64,000 nucleotides of DNA from Oscillatoriales cyanobacterium (GCA_004293365.1 RDYN01000015.1:1-64000); one strand, 5' to 3'. Counted from the first letter of the stretch, positions 38,401 to 48,098 are shown. Notes: generated by a model not told the origin, from the letters alone. A program made the numbers and translations.

Positions 38401-39176
38401 TTGCCCAAACCCATATAAGATCGAGCGTAATTCGGATTGATTTCGAGGCTTTGCCGGTAACAGGCGATCGCCCGATCGCCTTCTCCTCGCTCCGCCCAAG
38501 TTTGACCCAAGCTGTGGTAAGATTCAAAAGAATCTGGATTGATGGCAATGGCTTGTCGGTAATTGGCGATCGCCTCATCCCACCGTTTCTGTGCGACCAG
38601 CATTTCCCCCAGATTGTGATAAGCTGTTGCCAGCTTCGGGTCTAGTTCAATTGCCCGCGAATAACACTCAGTAGCGCGATCGAGCTTTCCCAATTCAACT
38701 AAACTATTTCCCAGAGTGACGTTTTCCTCAGCCGTTGCCCAATTTGGCTCGATCTTGAAAGCTTGATACCAACAGTCTGCCGCCTCTACTCGCCGATCCA
38801 ACTGCATCCAAATTTTGGCCAACAGCCGATAAGCAGCAGCAAAATTCGGTGCAAGGGCGATCGCTTTTTCACAACTTGCGATCGCCTTTTTCCACTGTTG
38901 TCCTTGAGAATACAAACTGCCTAGATTAGCATAAACTTCCGGCAAATTCGGATTGCGATCGAGTGCCGCTTCATACCACTGTTTAGCCTGCTCGACTTCA
39001 CCTCGAACCTGCATTACCTTCCCCAGTGTCTGACAAGCTGCTGCCAAATTCGGTTCAATTTTCAGCGCTGACTCGCAAGCAGCAACTGCCTCATTCAACC
39101 TTCCTTCAACCAAATAAACTTCTGCTTGCCGATTCAAATCAACCGCTGCTTTTTCCATCTTCTCAATCGAGGGCAT
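35439..39176 (-). CDS. Giant TPR protein with methyltransferase and GT61 domains
   Basis: 1245 residues. TPRs fill about 1-385 (roughly eleven). A class I SAM methyltransferase (Methyltransf_24-like, about 395-570) has VVEIGSLQGMSACWLLD, CIDLYF and YDIAYIDGCH, all expected motifs. TPRs return at about 580-855. A GT61/DUF563 glycosyltransferase ends the protein (about 930-1240; AYFHWMFDVITRFDLL, KIYISRENASYRRIVNEEEV, VSPHGGGLTNLVFC). The enzyme would both extend and methylate a glycan. It follows the 39201-42173 gene by 24 bp and overlaps the sulfotransferase gene. Confidence 0.88.
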   Translation of the reverse strand: MPSIEKMEKAAVDLNRQAEVYLVEGRLNEAVAACESALKIEPNLAAACQTLGKVMQVRGEVEQAKQWYEAALDRNPNLPEVYANLGSLYSQGQQWKKAIASCEKAIALAPNFAAAYRLLAKIWMQLDRRVEAADCWYQAFKIEPNWATAEENVTLGNSLVELGKLDRATECYSRAIELDPKLATAYHNLGEMLVAQKRWDEAIANYRQAIAINPDSFESYHSLGQTWAERGEGDRAIACYRQSLEINPNYARSYMGLGNLFAQRREFDEAIQCYRQVLEINNDSYWAHNYLGESFAHKQMWQEAISCYRKALELKPDILVFYSNLGFALIRANLLDEAVATYRSQIEIDPTNSKPYSDLGNLLPRLGRVEEAMVFHQKAAELRGWPECAAKNYQFTQDWFTHNIQIWKLHLQHLAGIADFKVVEIGSLQGMSACWLLDNILTHPTANITCIDLYFQEQFHGNIAKTGSGDKVIPLQGYSQKVLVTLDSESYDIAYIDGCHKATSALQDAILSWRVVKVGGLMIFDDYEFTYPDNPEQNTKIGIDVFLEMFGSQLEVVHKGYQLIVKKIGNQSLGEEQAVLCQGWEKLGQIAADGAYLDEAIACYQTAITIKSGNYLTYHKLGKSLQDKELWNEAVVAYQQAIALNPNFSWAYHFLGETLQQLDRYGEAAAAYRKAIELNPDFCWNYSGLGDRLMKLSEWEEAATAYRKFIALNADFYWSYERLGKALIELKNWEDAAAAYRKAIELNPDCWLYNSLGEVLEKQENWPEAAVAFARAVELEPEHSWLYKKLADAWRVQGELERAIAIYEKGINIDPKSCWCYEGLGLSLIAKQQWEPAITNLVQTLQIKPDLFEAYDNIGYALEQQAAVEESDRLKCNNQILPLSVLKKYCGFTEDLAIAAESNPHLTCIDIHPASEINLSTSKTIDSHSRFWANQTHSRKAFVTVLPNGRAWADVVTTAVITSYNKLVADISMGCSELVITSDKLPPAEHVDGNVAFLSARWGGAAYFHWMFDVITRFDLLQRSGLIETIDKFVVNACDSSYQAETLKILGIPPDKILESRCNLHITADKLIVPSISYDGAGAVSQWKCDYLKQIFLNEQQALNTNYSEKIYISRENASYRRIVNEEEVVTCLEKFGFRTVKLETMSVAEQARCLAAAKVVVSPHGGGLTNLVFCTPGTKVIEIFPPIYVPSCFWTISNLCDLEHYYLIAELFDDQTHTYSGHKDMRVDVNSLEKLMNIAGVSHE

Positions 39177-39200
39177 AAATAAACTTACTCCAGACGCCAG

Positions 39201-42173
39201 CTAACCCAAACCAACTACTTCAACCATCCTTTTGAGCGAACTCAAGTTCACCAAAATATCCTCAGTCAGCGAATTCTGATACATCAACTGTCTAATAGGA
39301 TAGCATTCAAAAGCCTCACCCGCTAAAAAGTAATGTTCCAACTGCAAATATTGACTGATTCCCCAGTAATAATGACTGATATAATGAGGCGACACCAACT
39401 CAATTACTTTAGTTCCAGATTTACAAAAAATCGTATTTGTCAACCCGCTGCCGTGGGCAGCAACTATCACCTCAGCATGATAAAAATGAGCAATTTGTTC
39501 AGCCAAAGACATCGACTCCGGCAAAATAGAAACAAAGCCAGATTTTTCCAAAACCTCAACCACATCTTCCTCGTTCAAAACTCGGCGATATCTAGCTTTG
39601 CTGCGACTGATGTAAATGCGTTTTGGATAGTTTGAACCAGGTATAATTCCCTTGAGAAACTCCCGCCTCAAAAAATCGATCGCCCATCCGGACGGCCAGC
39701 CCAAATATCCCGCAAAAGAAGGTACAATTAACTCTGTTGCTTGCAGGTGAGGAATACGATCGCTCTCCAAAACCTTTTCTGTTGGAATTTCCAGAATCCT
39801 GAGACTTTCCCGCTGAAAATCGTGCTGACAGCTATTCACCAAAAACCAATCAATTTCCGCCAAATCCCTACCGCTGCGGCGTAGCAATTCTATCCTCGGC
39901 AAAACGTCCACCATCCAGTGAAAATAGACACTTCCCGACAAACCAGAAAGCACCGCCACGCTGCCGTCAATTTGCTTTAAAGGCCCAAAAGATTCTAAAT
40001 TAAAAACGCTGTGTTTTCTCACATCATGTTTCTCGCATCCCGGCAACAAACCAGGATAATCTCTCGACACATCAGCCAACAAATAATTGTCCGGAGTAAT
40101 GACAGCAATCGCCTTGCAAATCAGCCAATAATTTTGCTCGGGGACAATCCAAACTCGTCCTTTGGGAATCTGTGCCACAAAAGTTTTTGGTGGATCCACA
40201 GGTATCGGCTGCGAGTTAGACAAACGGCAAACTCCCCAACCCAAATGCACCGGATCGAACCACTTAGAAATTCGCTGCAAACACAGCCCGCAAGTTAAAC
40301 CGGCACAATCGGAATTTGCCAACTGCGAATTAACAGAAAATTTAGAATTCGGAATATTTTCTCCCCTGGCTTCTGTTGCAGATTCCCAAACAATTTCCAC
40401 ATAATTGCCAGCATCCAACTTAGCATTAACCAGCCAGTCCCAACTCGATAAATAAATACCGCGCGGACGTTCTAAATAATTGCTTTCTGAGGATATAAAA
40501 GTCTGTTTCTCCCACTGTTTGGGGTCTCCATACCCGTGCAATTGCAACTCTAAAACCTGTTGATAATAATCGATCGCCCTTTCCAAGCGTCCCTGTTTTT
40601 CCAGCAGTTTCGCCAACTCAAAATAAACATGAGGTAAAGCTGGTTGAATTTTCAAAGCCATGCGGTAAACGACAATTGCCGCGCCGAATCGGTGCTGCTG
40701 GGCCAAGCAATTTCCCAGCCGCCAGTAAAGCTCGGGATTTTGCGGCTGAATTTGCACAGCTTTTTGATAATAAGCAGCGGCTGATTCATAGCCGCCGTAC
40801 TCTGTTAAAGCATTCCCCAAATGCAGGTAAATTTCTGCTAAATAATCGCAAATTTCAGCAATCGGGAATTGGGCATCGGGAATTGGGAATTGGGAATCGG
40901 GAATTGGGAATTGGGAATTGGGAATTGGGAATTGGGAATTGGGAATTGGGAATTGGGAATTGGGAATTGGTAATTGGGAATTGGTAATTGGTAATTGGGA
41001 ATTGGGAATTGGGAATTGGGAATTGGTAATTAATCTTCCCTCTTTCTTCTTGCTTCTGCCTTCTTCCTTGACTTTTAAATCCGTTACATCCGTTACATCC
41101 GTTACATCCGTTACATCCGCTACAAAATCCGTTGCCGAACTTCCCATCAATGCTGTGAGAAATCGATCGCACGCAGCGATCGCCCTTGACAATTCATCAT
41201 CCTCTACAGCAGCAGCTTGCCTCACTTCTCCCAAACGGCAGTAAGCCTCAACAAAATCTGGCTTCAGAGCTATTGCACGCTCAAAATAAGCCATGGCTTC
41301 GGCAATTTTGCCCAAAACCATCAAAGAAAATCCGGCGTCCGTACAGCCCGAAATATGCTCGGGATTGAGTTCGATTACCCGATCGAAACAAGCAACCGCC
41401 GCCAAATGTTCCCCCTGCAATTGCCAAGCTTTCCCCAGATTGTAGTGAGCCAAAACCATCTCCGGCTCTAGCTCGATCGCGCGACGGTAAGATGCGATCG
41501 CCTTTTCGGGACTTGTCTGGTGGAACACCTGGCCCAAATTGTTGTGCAGCGTCGCCCAATCCGGCTTAATCTCGATCGCCCGCTGGTAAATCTCGATCGC
41601 CTCAGCAGGGCGATCTTCCTTCAGCAAAATCACACCCAGATTGCTGTAAGCTTCCACATAATCGGGCCCGAGGGCGATCGCCTGACGGTAGCTATCAATT
41701 GCCGCTTCTAGCTGATTATTTTCATTTAAAACCACAGCCAGATTGAATACTGCAAGCAGATAATCGGGTTTTTGGGCGATCGCCTTTCGGTAACAGTCGA
41801 TCGCCCCCAACAAATTACCCTGCAGGTGAAAAACATTTCCCAAGTTATAATTAACTTCCGGCCAATTTGGTTTCAACTCCAGAGCTTGCCGGTAGTGAAA
41901 AGCCGCCTCATCCAGCCAGCAATAATCGCTGTAAAGTTGACCCAAATAAGCATGAGCCACTACAAATTTGGGGGAAATCTCCAAAGCTTGGACAAAAGCG
42001 TCTCTTGCCGCCGTCGGATCGCCGCTCGCTTCGAGGATTTCACCTAAAGTGGTGTAAGCTAGCGGCGAAAATGGCTGTAGTTCGATCGCCCGATGGCAAA
42101 AATCGATCGCCTCAGTTAACTTTCCCTGCTTCAAATAAACTTGGGCTTGCCGGATGTATTCTTGAGTGGTCAT
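39201..42173 (-). CDS. TPR protein with C-terminal GT61 glycosyltransferase
   Basis: 990 residues, first gene of the operon. TPRs fill about 1-340. Two low-complexity inserts follow: [13 protein letters not shown] (353-365), from a 9-bp DNA repeat, and about nine heptapeptides of NSQFPIP type (382-445), from a 7-bp DNA repeat. Further TPRs occupy about 446-555, then a spacer, then the GT61 domain (about 680-985: [54 protein letters not shown]). GT61 enzymes add xylose or similar sugars. The glycan is unknown; the operon's sulfotransferase and methyltransferase suggest heavy decoration. Confidence 0.88.
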   Translation of the reverse strand: MTTQEYIRQAQVYLKQGKLTEAIDFCHRAIELQPFSPLAYTTLGEILEASGDPTAARDAFVQALEISPKFVVAHAYLGQLYSDYCWLDEAAFHYRQALELKPNWPEVNYNLGNVFHLQGNLLGAIDCYRKAIAQKPDYLLAVFNLAVVLNENNQLEAAIDSYRQAIALGPDYVEAYSNLGVILLKEDRPAEAIEIYQRAIEIKPDWATLHNNLGQVFHQTSPEKAIASYRRAIELEPEMVLAHYNLGKAWQLQGEHLAAVACFDRVIELNPEHISGCTDAGFSLMVLGKIAEAMAYFERAIALKPDFVEAYCRLGEVRQAAAVEDDELSRAIAACDRFLTALMGSSATDFVADVTDVTDVTDVTDLKVKEEGRSKKKEGRLITNSQFPIPNSQLPITNSQLPIPNSQFPIPNSQFPIPNSQFPIPDSQFPIPDAQFPIAEICDYLAEIYLHLGNALTEYGGYESAAAYYQKAVQIQPQNPELYWRLGNCLAQQHRFGAAIVVYRMALKIQPALPHVYFELAKLLEKQGRLERAIDYYQQVLELQLHGYGDPKQWEKQTFISSESNYLERPRGIYLSSWDWLVNAKLDAGNYVEIVWESATEARGENIPNSKFSVNSQLANSDCAGLTCGLCLQRISKWFDPVHLGWGVCRLSNSQPIPVDPPKTFVAQIPKGRVWIVPEQNYWLICKAIAVITPDNYLLADVSRDYPGLLPGCEKHDVRKHSVFNLESFGPLKQIDGSVAVLSGLSGSVYFHWMVDVLPRIELLRRSGRDLAEIDWFLVNSCQHDFQRESLRILEIPTEKVLESDRIPHLQATELIVPSFAGYLGWPSGWAIDFLRREFLKGIIPGSNYPKRIYISRSKARYRRVLNEEDVVEVLEKSGFVSILPESMSLAEQIAHFYHAEVIVAAHGSGLTNTIFCKSGTKVIELVSPHYISHYYWGISQYLQLEHYFLAGEAFECYPIRQLMYQNSLTEDILVNLSSLKRMVEVVGLG
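40857..41034. repeat. In-frame heptamer repeat within the TPR-GT61 gene
   Basis: About 24 copies of the 7-nt unit GGGAATT, with GGTAATT variants, all inside the 39201-42173 gene. Since 7 is not a multiple of 3, three units give a 7-residue repeat (21 nt) in a single open frame, which is why NSQFPIP repeats appear. Confidence 0.9.
41078..41122. repeat. 9-bp tandem repeat (CCGTTACAT)n in the same gene
   Basis: About five copies of CCGTTACAT, giving the DVT tripeptide repeat in the product. It keeps frame because 9 is a multiple of 3. Confidence 0.85.
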
Positions 42174-42865
42174 TGCTTGCGGTGCAGTTGCGGTTGCTTT
42201 ACCGCTTCAGGAAAACGTATAAATTCTGATTTTAAAACTTTGTATGTATATTTTAGGCGATCGGGTGCAGGACACGGCGCCGGGCCCGATCTCTGTCAAC
42301 TTAAGTCTGAAATCCTCGATCTCTCTGGTTTGTACCAAGCGTCTCGATCCCCCTCCCATCGCCCGGATAGTCGGGGAGTAGGGATTGACGAAATATCGCT
42401 TCTTGTCCCCCCCTTATTAAGGGGGGCTAGGGGGGATCTGGCCTCGGATGTAAACGACATTTCTCAGGGGTTTAGCGCGCTGATTGACAGTTTCACAAAG
42501 GGCAGTGCCCTGTCCAAAGCTGTATTTCATAGAATCGAAAACTGCTATATTTTGTGCGATCGGGCGATCGATTAATTTGAGCGATCGATTTCATCACTTA
42601 CGGACAAAATGCCTCAAATCCCGAGCCCACTCCTAGCCCCCCGATCGAACGGGGAAACCTCAAAGCCCCCCTTTTGAAGGGGGGTTGGGGGGATCGATGC
42701 GTCCAGCAATGGATTTTTTTTAATGCCCCTGCTTCACTTGAGTCATTGAATATTTCAACCTCACCCCGCTGGTGGCAGAGTGAGGTTGAAATCCTTTAAA
42801 ACTATCGGCTTTTGTGAGAACAGCCCCGGATCGAATCCTGTGCCGCCCCACAACCGCCAGTTGTT
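42174..42865. other. 692-bp intergenic region rich in G/C-tract repeats
   Basis: Contains inverted C/G-tract elements (CCCCCCTTATTAAGGGGGG near 42407-42427; CCCCCCTTTTGAAGGGGGG near 42665-42683) of the type common near cyanobacterial MITEs. The promoter of the TPR-GT operon must lie at the left end. No gene is seen; the open frames lack family features. Confidence 0.55.
42752..42792. terminator. 13-bp hairpin downstream of the first RTX gene
   Basis: ATTTCAACCTCAC and GTGAGGTTGAAAT form a perfect 13-bp stem with a 15-nt loop. It lies about 75 bp past the stop of the 42866-43726 gene and could terminate that minus-strand transcript. Confidence 0.6.
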
Positions 42866-43726
42866 TTAGAACAGCTCGAAATTGTTCGAGGTAATTGTCA
42901 GGTTCGGTGCCAGTTGAGCAACCTGTAGCACTCCGTTGCCACCGTTGAAGAACAACCCACCGCTTGTTGGATCGTAGATCAACTTGTTCGTGGTCGATCC
43001 TGGGCTGTTAACGCTGAAATTAGAAACCACGACAAACTCGCTGGCCTCGAAGCTGGTACCCAAGCCAGCGAACACACCGCCCTGCTTCAAGCGAATCTTA
43101 TCTTCAGCAGGCGTAAAGTCAGTGATCGTGTCTATGCCGTCTAATGTACCGCTAACGACCGAGGTGGCGAAGTAGAACGTGTCGCTGCCAGCACCGCCAG
43201 TCAGGACATCGCTGCCTCTGTCGCCAGAGATAAAGTCATTGCCAGCGCCACCATCGACAGTATCGCTGCCTTTACCGCCCCAGAGGGTATCGTTGCCATC
43301 GCCACCGCCGACAGTATCGCTGCCTTCGCCGCCGAACAGGGTATCGTTACCAGTTCCGCCGAGTACGACATCGTTGCCTTTGTCTCCAGAAACCAAGTCA
43401 TTGCCAGCACCGCCGTCGAGCAGGTCATTCCCTTTACCGCCAAAGATTCTGTCATCACCGTCACCGCCAGAGACAGCATCATTGCCACTGCCTGAAACGA
43501 GGGCATCGTTACCGCTGCCGCCGCCGAGACTGTCATTGCCGCCACCGGAAAAAATGATGTCGTCCCCACCGTTACCGGCGATGACATCATCGCCCCCAAA
43601 GGTCAGGATGATATCGTTGAGATTGCCTGCACTTAATCTGTTTGCGCCTGTGGTGCCGACAACACTGGAGCCGCCAGCTCCTGGCAAAGAAACTGCTGGT
43701 TGTGTTGGATTAGTTACCTGTGTCAT
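42866..43726 (-). CDS. RTX-type Ca2+-binding repeat protein, probable type I secretion substrate
   Basis: 286 residues. It has a short head ([11 protein letters not shown]), then from about 40 to 170 a run of about 14 nonapeptides of the GGxGxDxUx type (GGDDVIAGN, GNDALVSGS), which fold as a Ca2+-binding beta-roll, then a C-terminal domain ([23 protein letters not shown]) ending NNFELF. No N-terminal signal peptide is present, as expected for type I secretion with a C-terminal signal. It probably acts outside the cell. It is paralogous to 44944-45816 and shares its upstream 54-bp element. Confidence 0.9.
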   Translation of the reverse strand: MTQVTNPTQPAVSLPGAGGSSVVGTTGANRLSAGNLNDIILTFGGDDVIAGNGGDDIIFSGGGNDSLGGGSGNDALVSGSGNDAVSGGDGDDRIFGGKGNDLLDGGAGNDLVSGDKGNDVVLGGTGNDTLFGGEGSDTVGGGDGNDTLWGGKGSDTVDGGAGNDFISGDRGSDVLTGGAGSDTFYFATSVVSGTLDGIDTITDFTPAEDKIRLKQGGVFAGLGTSFEASEFVVVSNFSVNSPGSTTNKLIYDPTSGGLFFNGGNGVLQVAQLAPNLTITSNNFELF

Positions 43727-43797
43727 TTACACTCCTCCTAAAAGATGAATCACTTTTCTACAATACACTTTTCCCTCCAAAGGGATTCAATAAATCG

Positions 43798-43851
43798 AAC
43801 CGGACATCGGTTGAGACCCTAATTGACCCGGCTGCTATAAGCTGTCATGTA
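43798..43851 (-). promoter_or_regulatory. Conserved 54-bp upstream element of RTX gene 1
   Basis: Matches 51 of 54 positions of the segment at 45885-45938, which is upstream of the paralogue. Between the copies and the start codons the sequence diverges, so it appears selected. On the gene strand it carries TTATAGC, a possible -10 box, then a GGGTC..ACCG leader. Confidence 0.65.
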
Positions 43852-43860
43852 ATTTAATTT

Positions 43861-44165
43861 TTGACATACTCACCGCCCTAAAAGTGCGGTGATTCTTGAC
43901 GCTTCATCGACTGATGCTGGTCGTAGTCTTACTCTGTCTCTGCGTCCGTTTAGAGTCTCCCAATGCCCTATGGCGACTTTTTACTCTGCTATCCTACGGT
44001 TGGAGCTAACCATTGCCCTTATAGCCGTCTCTAAGTTTGCCCGCATCGTAGCTGTTTCAACGCGTCTTGGGCCTAGAAATCTTTTGAGTGTTGTTATATT
44101 ACAGGCTTTGCCAATAAAATTAGGAACAATTAAAACCGTCCTAAAAGGACGGGGCTTGTATCCCA
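43861..44165. mobile_element. Possible non-autonomous IS200/IS605-like element
   Basis: A ~300-bp segment bounded by two hairpins in the style of IS200/IS605 ends: CACCGC/GCGGTG at 43871-43891 (next to TTGACATACT and GATTCTTGACGC) and CCGTCC/GGACGG at 44136-44152 (CCGTCCTAAAAGGACGGGGC). Both have TAAAA-type loops. No transposase or TnpB frame remains between them, so it would depend on enzymes elsewhere. Assignment rests on remembered end shapes. Confidence 0.5.
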
Positions 44166-44890
44166 AATTTTTGGTCAGCAGGGAGCCGGGAACCGCGAGT
44201 TGAATCTTGTATTCGTTGAGCAGCAAGTATCAGTTGTTTTCTGCCTTGGACTCTCGGCTCCATCACTCCCTCCTCTAACACGAAAATATTCCACTTAAAC
44301 GTTTGTGAGTCTACCATACGTACCTTGGGTGCGGCTACTTATTTTTTAAACTGTAGCCAGAAATACACATAGACCATTTGTTAATGGGAGTATGCTGCTA
44401 TACAAATCCTAGACAAGTCTAGACATTTGCTTCTTACTTCATCGGGAGCATGGGAGCGGTTATCCCTCGGTAAGCTTTCACGTTTTAGCCAAGCGCGATA
44501 AATTAATTGCTCTCAAGATTGAGAAATTGCACCGCAGTCCTTGGCAACTGTCGATCGCCCCCTGCGTTCGATCGCCCGCCATCGAGCTTGAACTGAGCGG
44601 CGATTTTTCAGTAGACTCTGAATCACTAGACTTTTAAGTTCCGCCCAGAGTTCCCGAAAAATAAAATTTGTTGAGCAGCACATTGTTCCCTGGAAATTCA
44701 GCCCGATCGGCGTGAACCCCCAGAGTTATGATTTGAGATTTTTATACTCTAAGATTATTTATATTTTGGCGATCGATTGGGAAATCGATTACTTAAGCAC
44801 ATAGCATCGCTTTCTTAGATTGAAGCCTTCAACTTCGTTCTGCAGCAGACCGAACGAAGTTGAAAACTCTCAAAATTGTCAGACTGCCAC
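44166..44890. other. Intergenic region between the RTX genes
   Basis: About 725 bp with no recognised gene. A plus-strand open frame that enters the next RTX gene from 44860 is an antisense shadow of the glycine-rich repeats. Confidence 0.55.
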
Positions 44891-44929
44891 GTGAGAACAG
44901 CCCCGGAATCTGTCCGGTGCTGTTCTCAC
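44891..44929 (-). terminator. Hairpin downstream of the second RTX gene
   Basis: GTGAGAACAGC and GCTGTTCTCAC form an 11-bp stem with a 17-nt loop, 15 bp past the stop of the 44944-45816 gene. A partial relative (TGTGAGAACAGCCCCGG) lies past the first RTX gene at about 42816, so the downstream regions are duplicated too. Confidence 0.65.
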
Positions 44930-44943
44930 AAGAGCTAGTTACT

Positions 44944-45816
44944 CTAGAACAGCTCGAAGTTGTTGCGGCTGACAGCAGTGGAGCTAAGATTGAGCCCTGG
45001 TTGCAGTTGAGCCACAGTTTTCACTCCGCCGTTGCCTGGGTTGTAGTACAACAAACCGTTTTGCGGGTCGTAGACGATCTTGTTCAAAGTATTTGCTGGT
45101 GCGCTTGCGGGGGCAAAACCAGCAACCACGATAAAGTCAGTAGCATCGAAAGAGCCACCCAAACCAGAGAAAGCATTGCGATCGAAACTGAGTTTATCTT
45201 CACCGGGGTTAAAGTCGGTAATTGTGTCAATTCCATAATCGCCACCAACACCAGCGAAGTAGAACGTATCGCTACCGGCACCGCCAGTCAGAAGGTCAGC
45301 TCCTCTGTCGCCAGAGATAAAGTCATCCCCTCTCCCGCCATCGACAGTATCGTTCCCTCGGCCGCCGAACAGGCTGTCGTTGCCGTCACCGCCCAAAACG
45401 ATATCGTTGCCGTCACCACCCAAAGCAGTATCGTTACCCGATCCGCCAAGTACGGTGTCATTGCCCCGATCTCCAGAGACGAAATCATCCCAATCACCGC
45501 CGTTGACGAGATCGAAACCTTTACCGCCGAAGAGAGTGTCGTTGCCGTTGCCACCATCGACTACATCGTTGCCTGTACCAGCATAGACAGTATCATTGTC
45601 GCTGCCACCACCCACACTATCATTGCCACCTCCTGAAAAAATCAGGTCATTCTCACCGCCACCAGCGATGATATCGTTGCCCCCAAAAGTCAGGATGATA
45701 TCTTCTTCGATCGTTCCCCGTATCCTGTTATCGCCTTGGGTGCCGATAATATCAAGTCCACCCGCACGATTTTCAACCGCAGATGCTGGCTGAGTTGGAT
45801 TAGTTACCTGTGTCAT
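44944..45816 (-). CDS. RTX-type Ca2+-binding repeat protein, paralogue of the upstream copy
   Basis: 290 residues. The head [11 protein letters not shown] and tail NNFELF are the same as in the 42866-43726 protein. About 14 GGxGxDxUx repeats (about 45-165) precede the [22 protein letters not shown] domain. The repeats themselves differ between the paralogues more than the ends do, so the pair may have arisen by duplication with later repeat turnover. Secretion by a type I exporter is inferred; no exporter gene is in the window. Confidence 0.9.
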   Translation of the reverse strand: MTQVTNPTQPASAVENRAGGLDIIGTQGDNRIRGTIEEDIILTFGGNDIIAGGGENDLIFSGGGNDSVGGGSDNDTVYAGTGNDVVDGGNGNDTLFGGKGFDLVNGGDWDDFVSGDRGNDTVLGGSGNDTALGGDGNDIVLGGDGNDSLFGGRGNDTVDGGRGDDFISGDRGADLLTGGAGSDTFYFAGVGGDYGIDTITDFNPGEDKLSFDRNAFSGLGGSFDATDFIVVAGFAPASAPANTLNKIVYDPQNGLLYYNPGNGGVKTVAQLQPGLNLSSTAVSRNNFELF

Positions 45817-45884
45817 TTACATTCCCCCCCCCTTACATCAATTATTTTTTCTACTTGTTCCCTTCAACGGGATTTCATCAATTA

Positions 45885-45938
45885 AACCGGACATCGGTTG
45901 AGACCCAGATTGACCCGGCTGCTATAGGCTGTCATGTA
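45885..45938 (-). promoter_or_regulatory. Conserved 54-bp upstream element of RTX gene 2
   Basis: Nearly identical to 43798-43851 (3 mismatches). It lies 69 bp from the start codon (72 bp for the other copy), so its position is conserved as well. Confidence 0.65.
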
Positions 45939-46466
45939 CCATTTTTAATGGGACTATGCTCTTTGATAGAACTTGCACGCCCGATCGCTAATAAAATAAT
46001 GGTCGAGGGCACAAGTTGCGAGCCAGGATTGCGTAATAATTAACAGAGTGCCATTTTTTAGTACGCTTCAATCAACCTGACTGTTGAGTTAAAATATTAG
46101 TTCCCAAAAAAAACAAAAAAACTAGATTTACCTCCAAAGCCTTAAGCAGCAAGGTTTTAGAGGTCGAAACCAGCGATCCCCACAAGTGTTCTCTGGGAAT
46201 TGCCCGTGCCTAAGATATTTTCTGTCATGGGAACCACGTCAACGCAGCCTTCCACAACAAATCAATAGCAGCCCTTTGTAAAAGTGTCAGTGCTGCCTAA
46301 GTCTTAGGCAAGTTTGAATACAGTTATATTTAAAAATTTAATTTGATAAATTATAGTTTTCAGCAATTATTTTATTGCTAATTGCTAATTCCGACGCGCT
46401 CGACCACAATAAATTAACAATTAGCAATTTTCCGGAAAATTGGTTGGCATTCATAGACAAGCTGTA
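45939..46466. other. 528-bp intergenic region with an inverted repeat
   Basis: An imperfect 17-bp inverted repeat (ATTGCTAATTGCTAATT at 46374-46390; complement at 46412-46428, one mismatch) lies near the end of the small minus-strand gene that follows and could be its terminator. Nothing else was recognised. Confidence 0.5.
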
Positions 46467-46655
46467 CTATTTACCCGCTGAGTGTGATTCTAAGTCTGCT
46501 GGTGACCCGTTGACATAGCTCTGGCTGTCGTAGCTGTAGATGTGAGCGTCACTTTGGAAAAGATAATTGATTGAAGTAGCTGCATAGTATGTCAGCGCTA
46601 GCAGCGACACTGCGTTAAGAATTCCATAAATTCGCTTCTCAGACATTTCGTTCAT
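46467..46655 (-). CDS. Small single-helix membrane protein of unknown function
   Basis: 62 residues from ATG at 46655, which follows a good TAGGAGTG site; a longer frame upstream lacks such a site. One hydrophobic helix (about 10-33, ILNAVSLLALTYYAATSINYLF) is followed by a polar tail with SYDSQSYVNG. It may be a small inner-membrane protein. No family was recognised; the ribosome site is the main support. Confidence 0.6.
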   Translation of the reverse strand: MNEMSEKRIYGILNAVSLLALTYYAATSINYLFQSDAHIYSYDSQSYVNGSPADLESHSAGK

Positions 46656-47465
46656 TTTCACTCCTACTTTTTGTGCAAATAGCAAATTTGGATACTGTGA
46701 CGGCACTTTTTTTGAGAAGTTCCCACAAATGCAGCACCAAATAAAAATCTGAACCTTCGCCTTATGAACTCGCGAACCTGCCCTCAAAGCAAGTCCTGCT
46801 TGAGATTAGCAGGAGTTTTTGTTGGCTATTTCATATTGCAGTGTCTATCTTTAATTGTGTATCTAACTGTGGTAAGAGTTCGGGAATTGTGGCGACATCG
46901 AACTCTACAATTGTCTGTTTGTAAGCTGCTACCATTTGCAAATATCTAGCATCAAAAACTTACAGGGTAAAGAGTATGGCTTTTTATCAAAAACCAGTAA
47001 GGATTTTCGCAAATTCGATTCATGGTACGCAGAAGCCGGAAATAATAAAAATTATTAAGTTGTCAGCGGAACGCTAAAATATGTCTGAAGTTATACTCTT
47101 GCCAGCAACAGAACCTGTTATATTTCCTGTTAAGTTTGAGCTTGGTGGATGTAGCAGATAATTTATGAGTGAAAAAATGTTGCGGTCGCTGTCCCCAAAT
47201 CGGGGTCTCACACTTTTGACTGAGTGGCAGCCTTAAATCACAATCTGACCAAATAACAGCAGGCATCTAAAAACAGAAGGCAGAATTTGATAGCGGTAAA
47301 AACATACTGTTTTGGGATTCAGCATTTTTCTTATCTGATTCCACCTTCTAGATGCCATGTTTTGTCATAAAACAGAACAAGATGATTTACTCGATGCCAG
47401 GAGCGAGGAATGATGATTCAGGCAAGATGACTAACTATGTTTGAGTCAGCTACTTCCACAATTTA
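46656..47465. other. 810-bp intergenic region with no supported gene
   Basis: Short frames on both strands (for example 46764-46949) have hydrophobic stretches but no ribosome site. AT-rich; possible promoter sequences for the small minus-strand gene. Nothing recognised. Confidence 0.45.
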
Positions 47466-47684
47466 TTATAATTTTTGCTCGGATTTAGCTTCTTGTTCAA
47501 CCGACTTCCTGCTACTAATTTGCAACAGGGATAAGGGTAGAACAATAGGCCAAACCAGGGGGCCGAGCAGTAGGGCTACCCAAGAGAGCAAGTCTTTTTT
47601 GGATGTTGAAGCATCGTTCCAAAAAACAATGAACCAAACAACAAAAACGATTAAGGAAACCGAAAAGTAGCCAATAATGAGCAT
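47466..47684 (-). CDS. Small two-helix membrane protein of unknown function
   Basis: 72 residues. Two hydrophobic segments (about 3-22 and 33-55, with SWVALLLGPLVWPIVLPLSL) separated by a polar loop, and a charged C-terminus. The pattern and the Pro-rich second helix fit small cyanobacterial membrane proteins. An AGGT-type ribosome site is present but weak. It has no close neighbour. Confidence 0.6.
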   Translation of the reverse strand: MLIIGYFSVSLIVFVVWFIVFWNDASTSKKDLLSWVALLLGPLVWPIVLPLSLLQISSRKSVEQEAKSEQKL

Positions 47685-48098
47685 TCTTTTACCTGCCTGC
47701 CTGTAGGTGGGGTCGAAGTATTGATAATTTATTGTATCTCAGGCTGCGGCTCGCCGATCGCAACTGGATGCCTCGGTCAAGAGTGTTGAAAACGAACAGT
47801 TTCACAAGTCTCCTAGTCCACAGCCTAGGATGTCGGAGGCACACCGACGAAACCACCAACAATCGCCCTCAAAGTCTTGCCATCAGGAGTTTTTGAGATT
47901 TCGTCCAACCTGGAGGCTACCGCCACAATCACAGCAAATGCGATCGAGGTCTCTCCTTTTAGGTGATTTGACTCACGTACACTTAGAGATTTAGATCACA
48001 AGCAGATCTCAGAAAGATCACAGAGCTTAGCCGACGGCAATCACCCTACTCTGTTCTGAAATGCTGGATATTAGAATAGTCGAGTTCAACGAGATTTC
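47685..48098. other. 414-bp intergenic region with no recognised gene
   Basis: Presumed promoter region for the divergent genes at 47684 and 48099. No repeat or RNA was recognised. Confidence 0.45.

Noticed and set aside
42141-42575. 144-residue plus-strand frame upstream of the TPR operon
   Set aside because: Overlaps the TPR gene start and C/G-tract repeats; no ribosome site or homologous pattern.
42800-42850. tRNA-like GGATCGAATCC sequence
   Set aside because: No acceptor stem or anticodon arm fits; it is part of a duplicated hairpin near the RTX genes.
44860-45636. 258-residue plus-strand frame across the second RTX gene
   Set aside because: Antisense shadow of the repetitive RTX coding sequence; the RTX frame is clear on the other strand.
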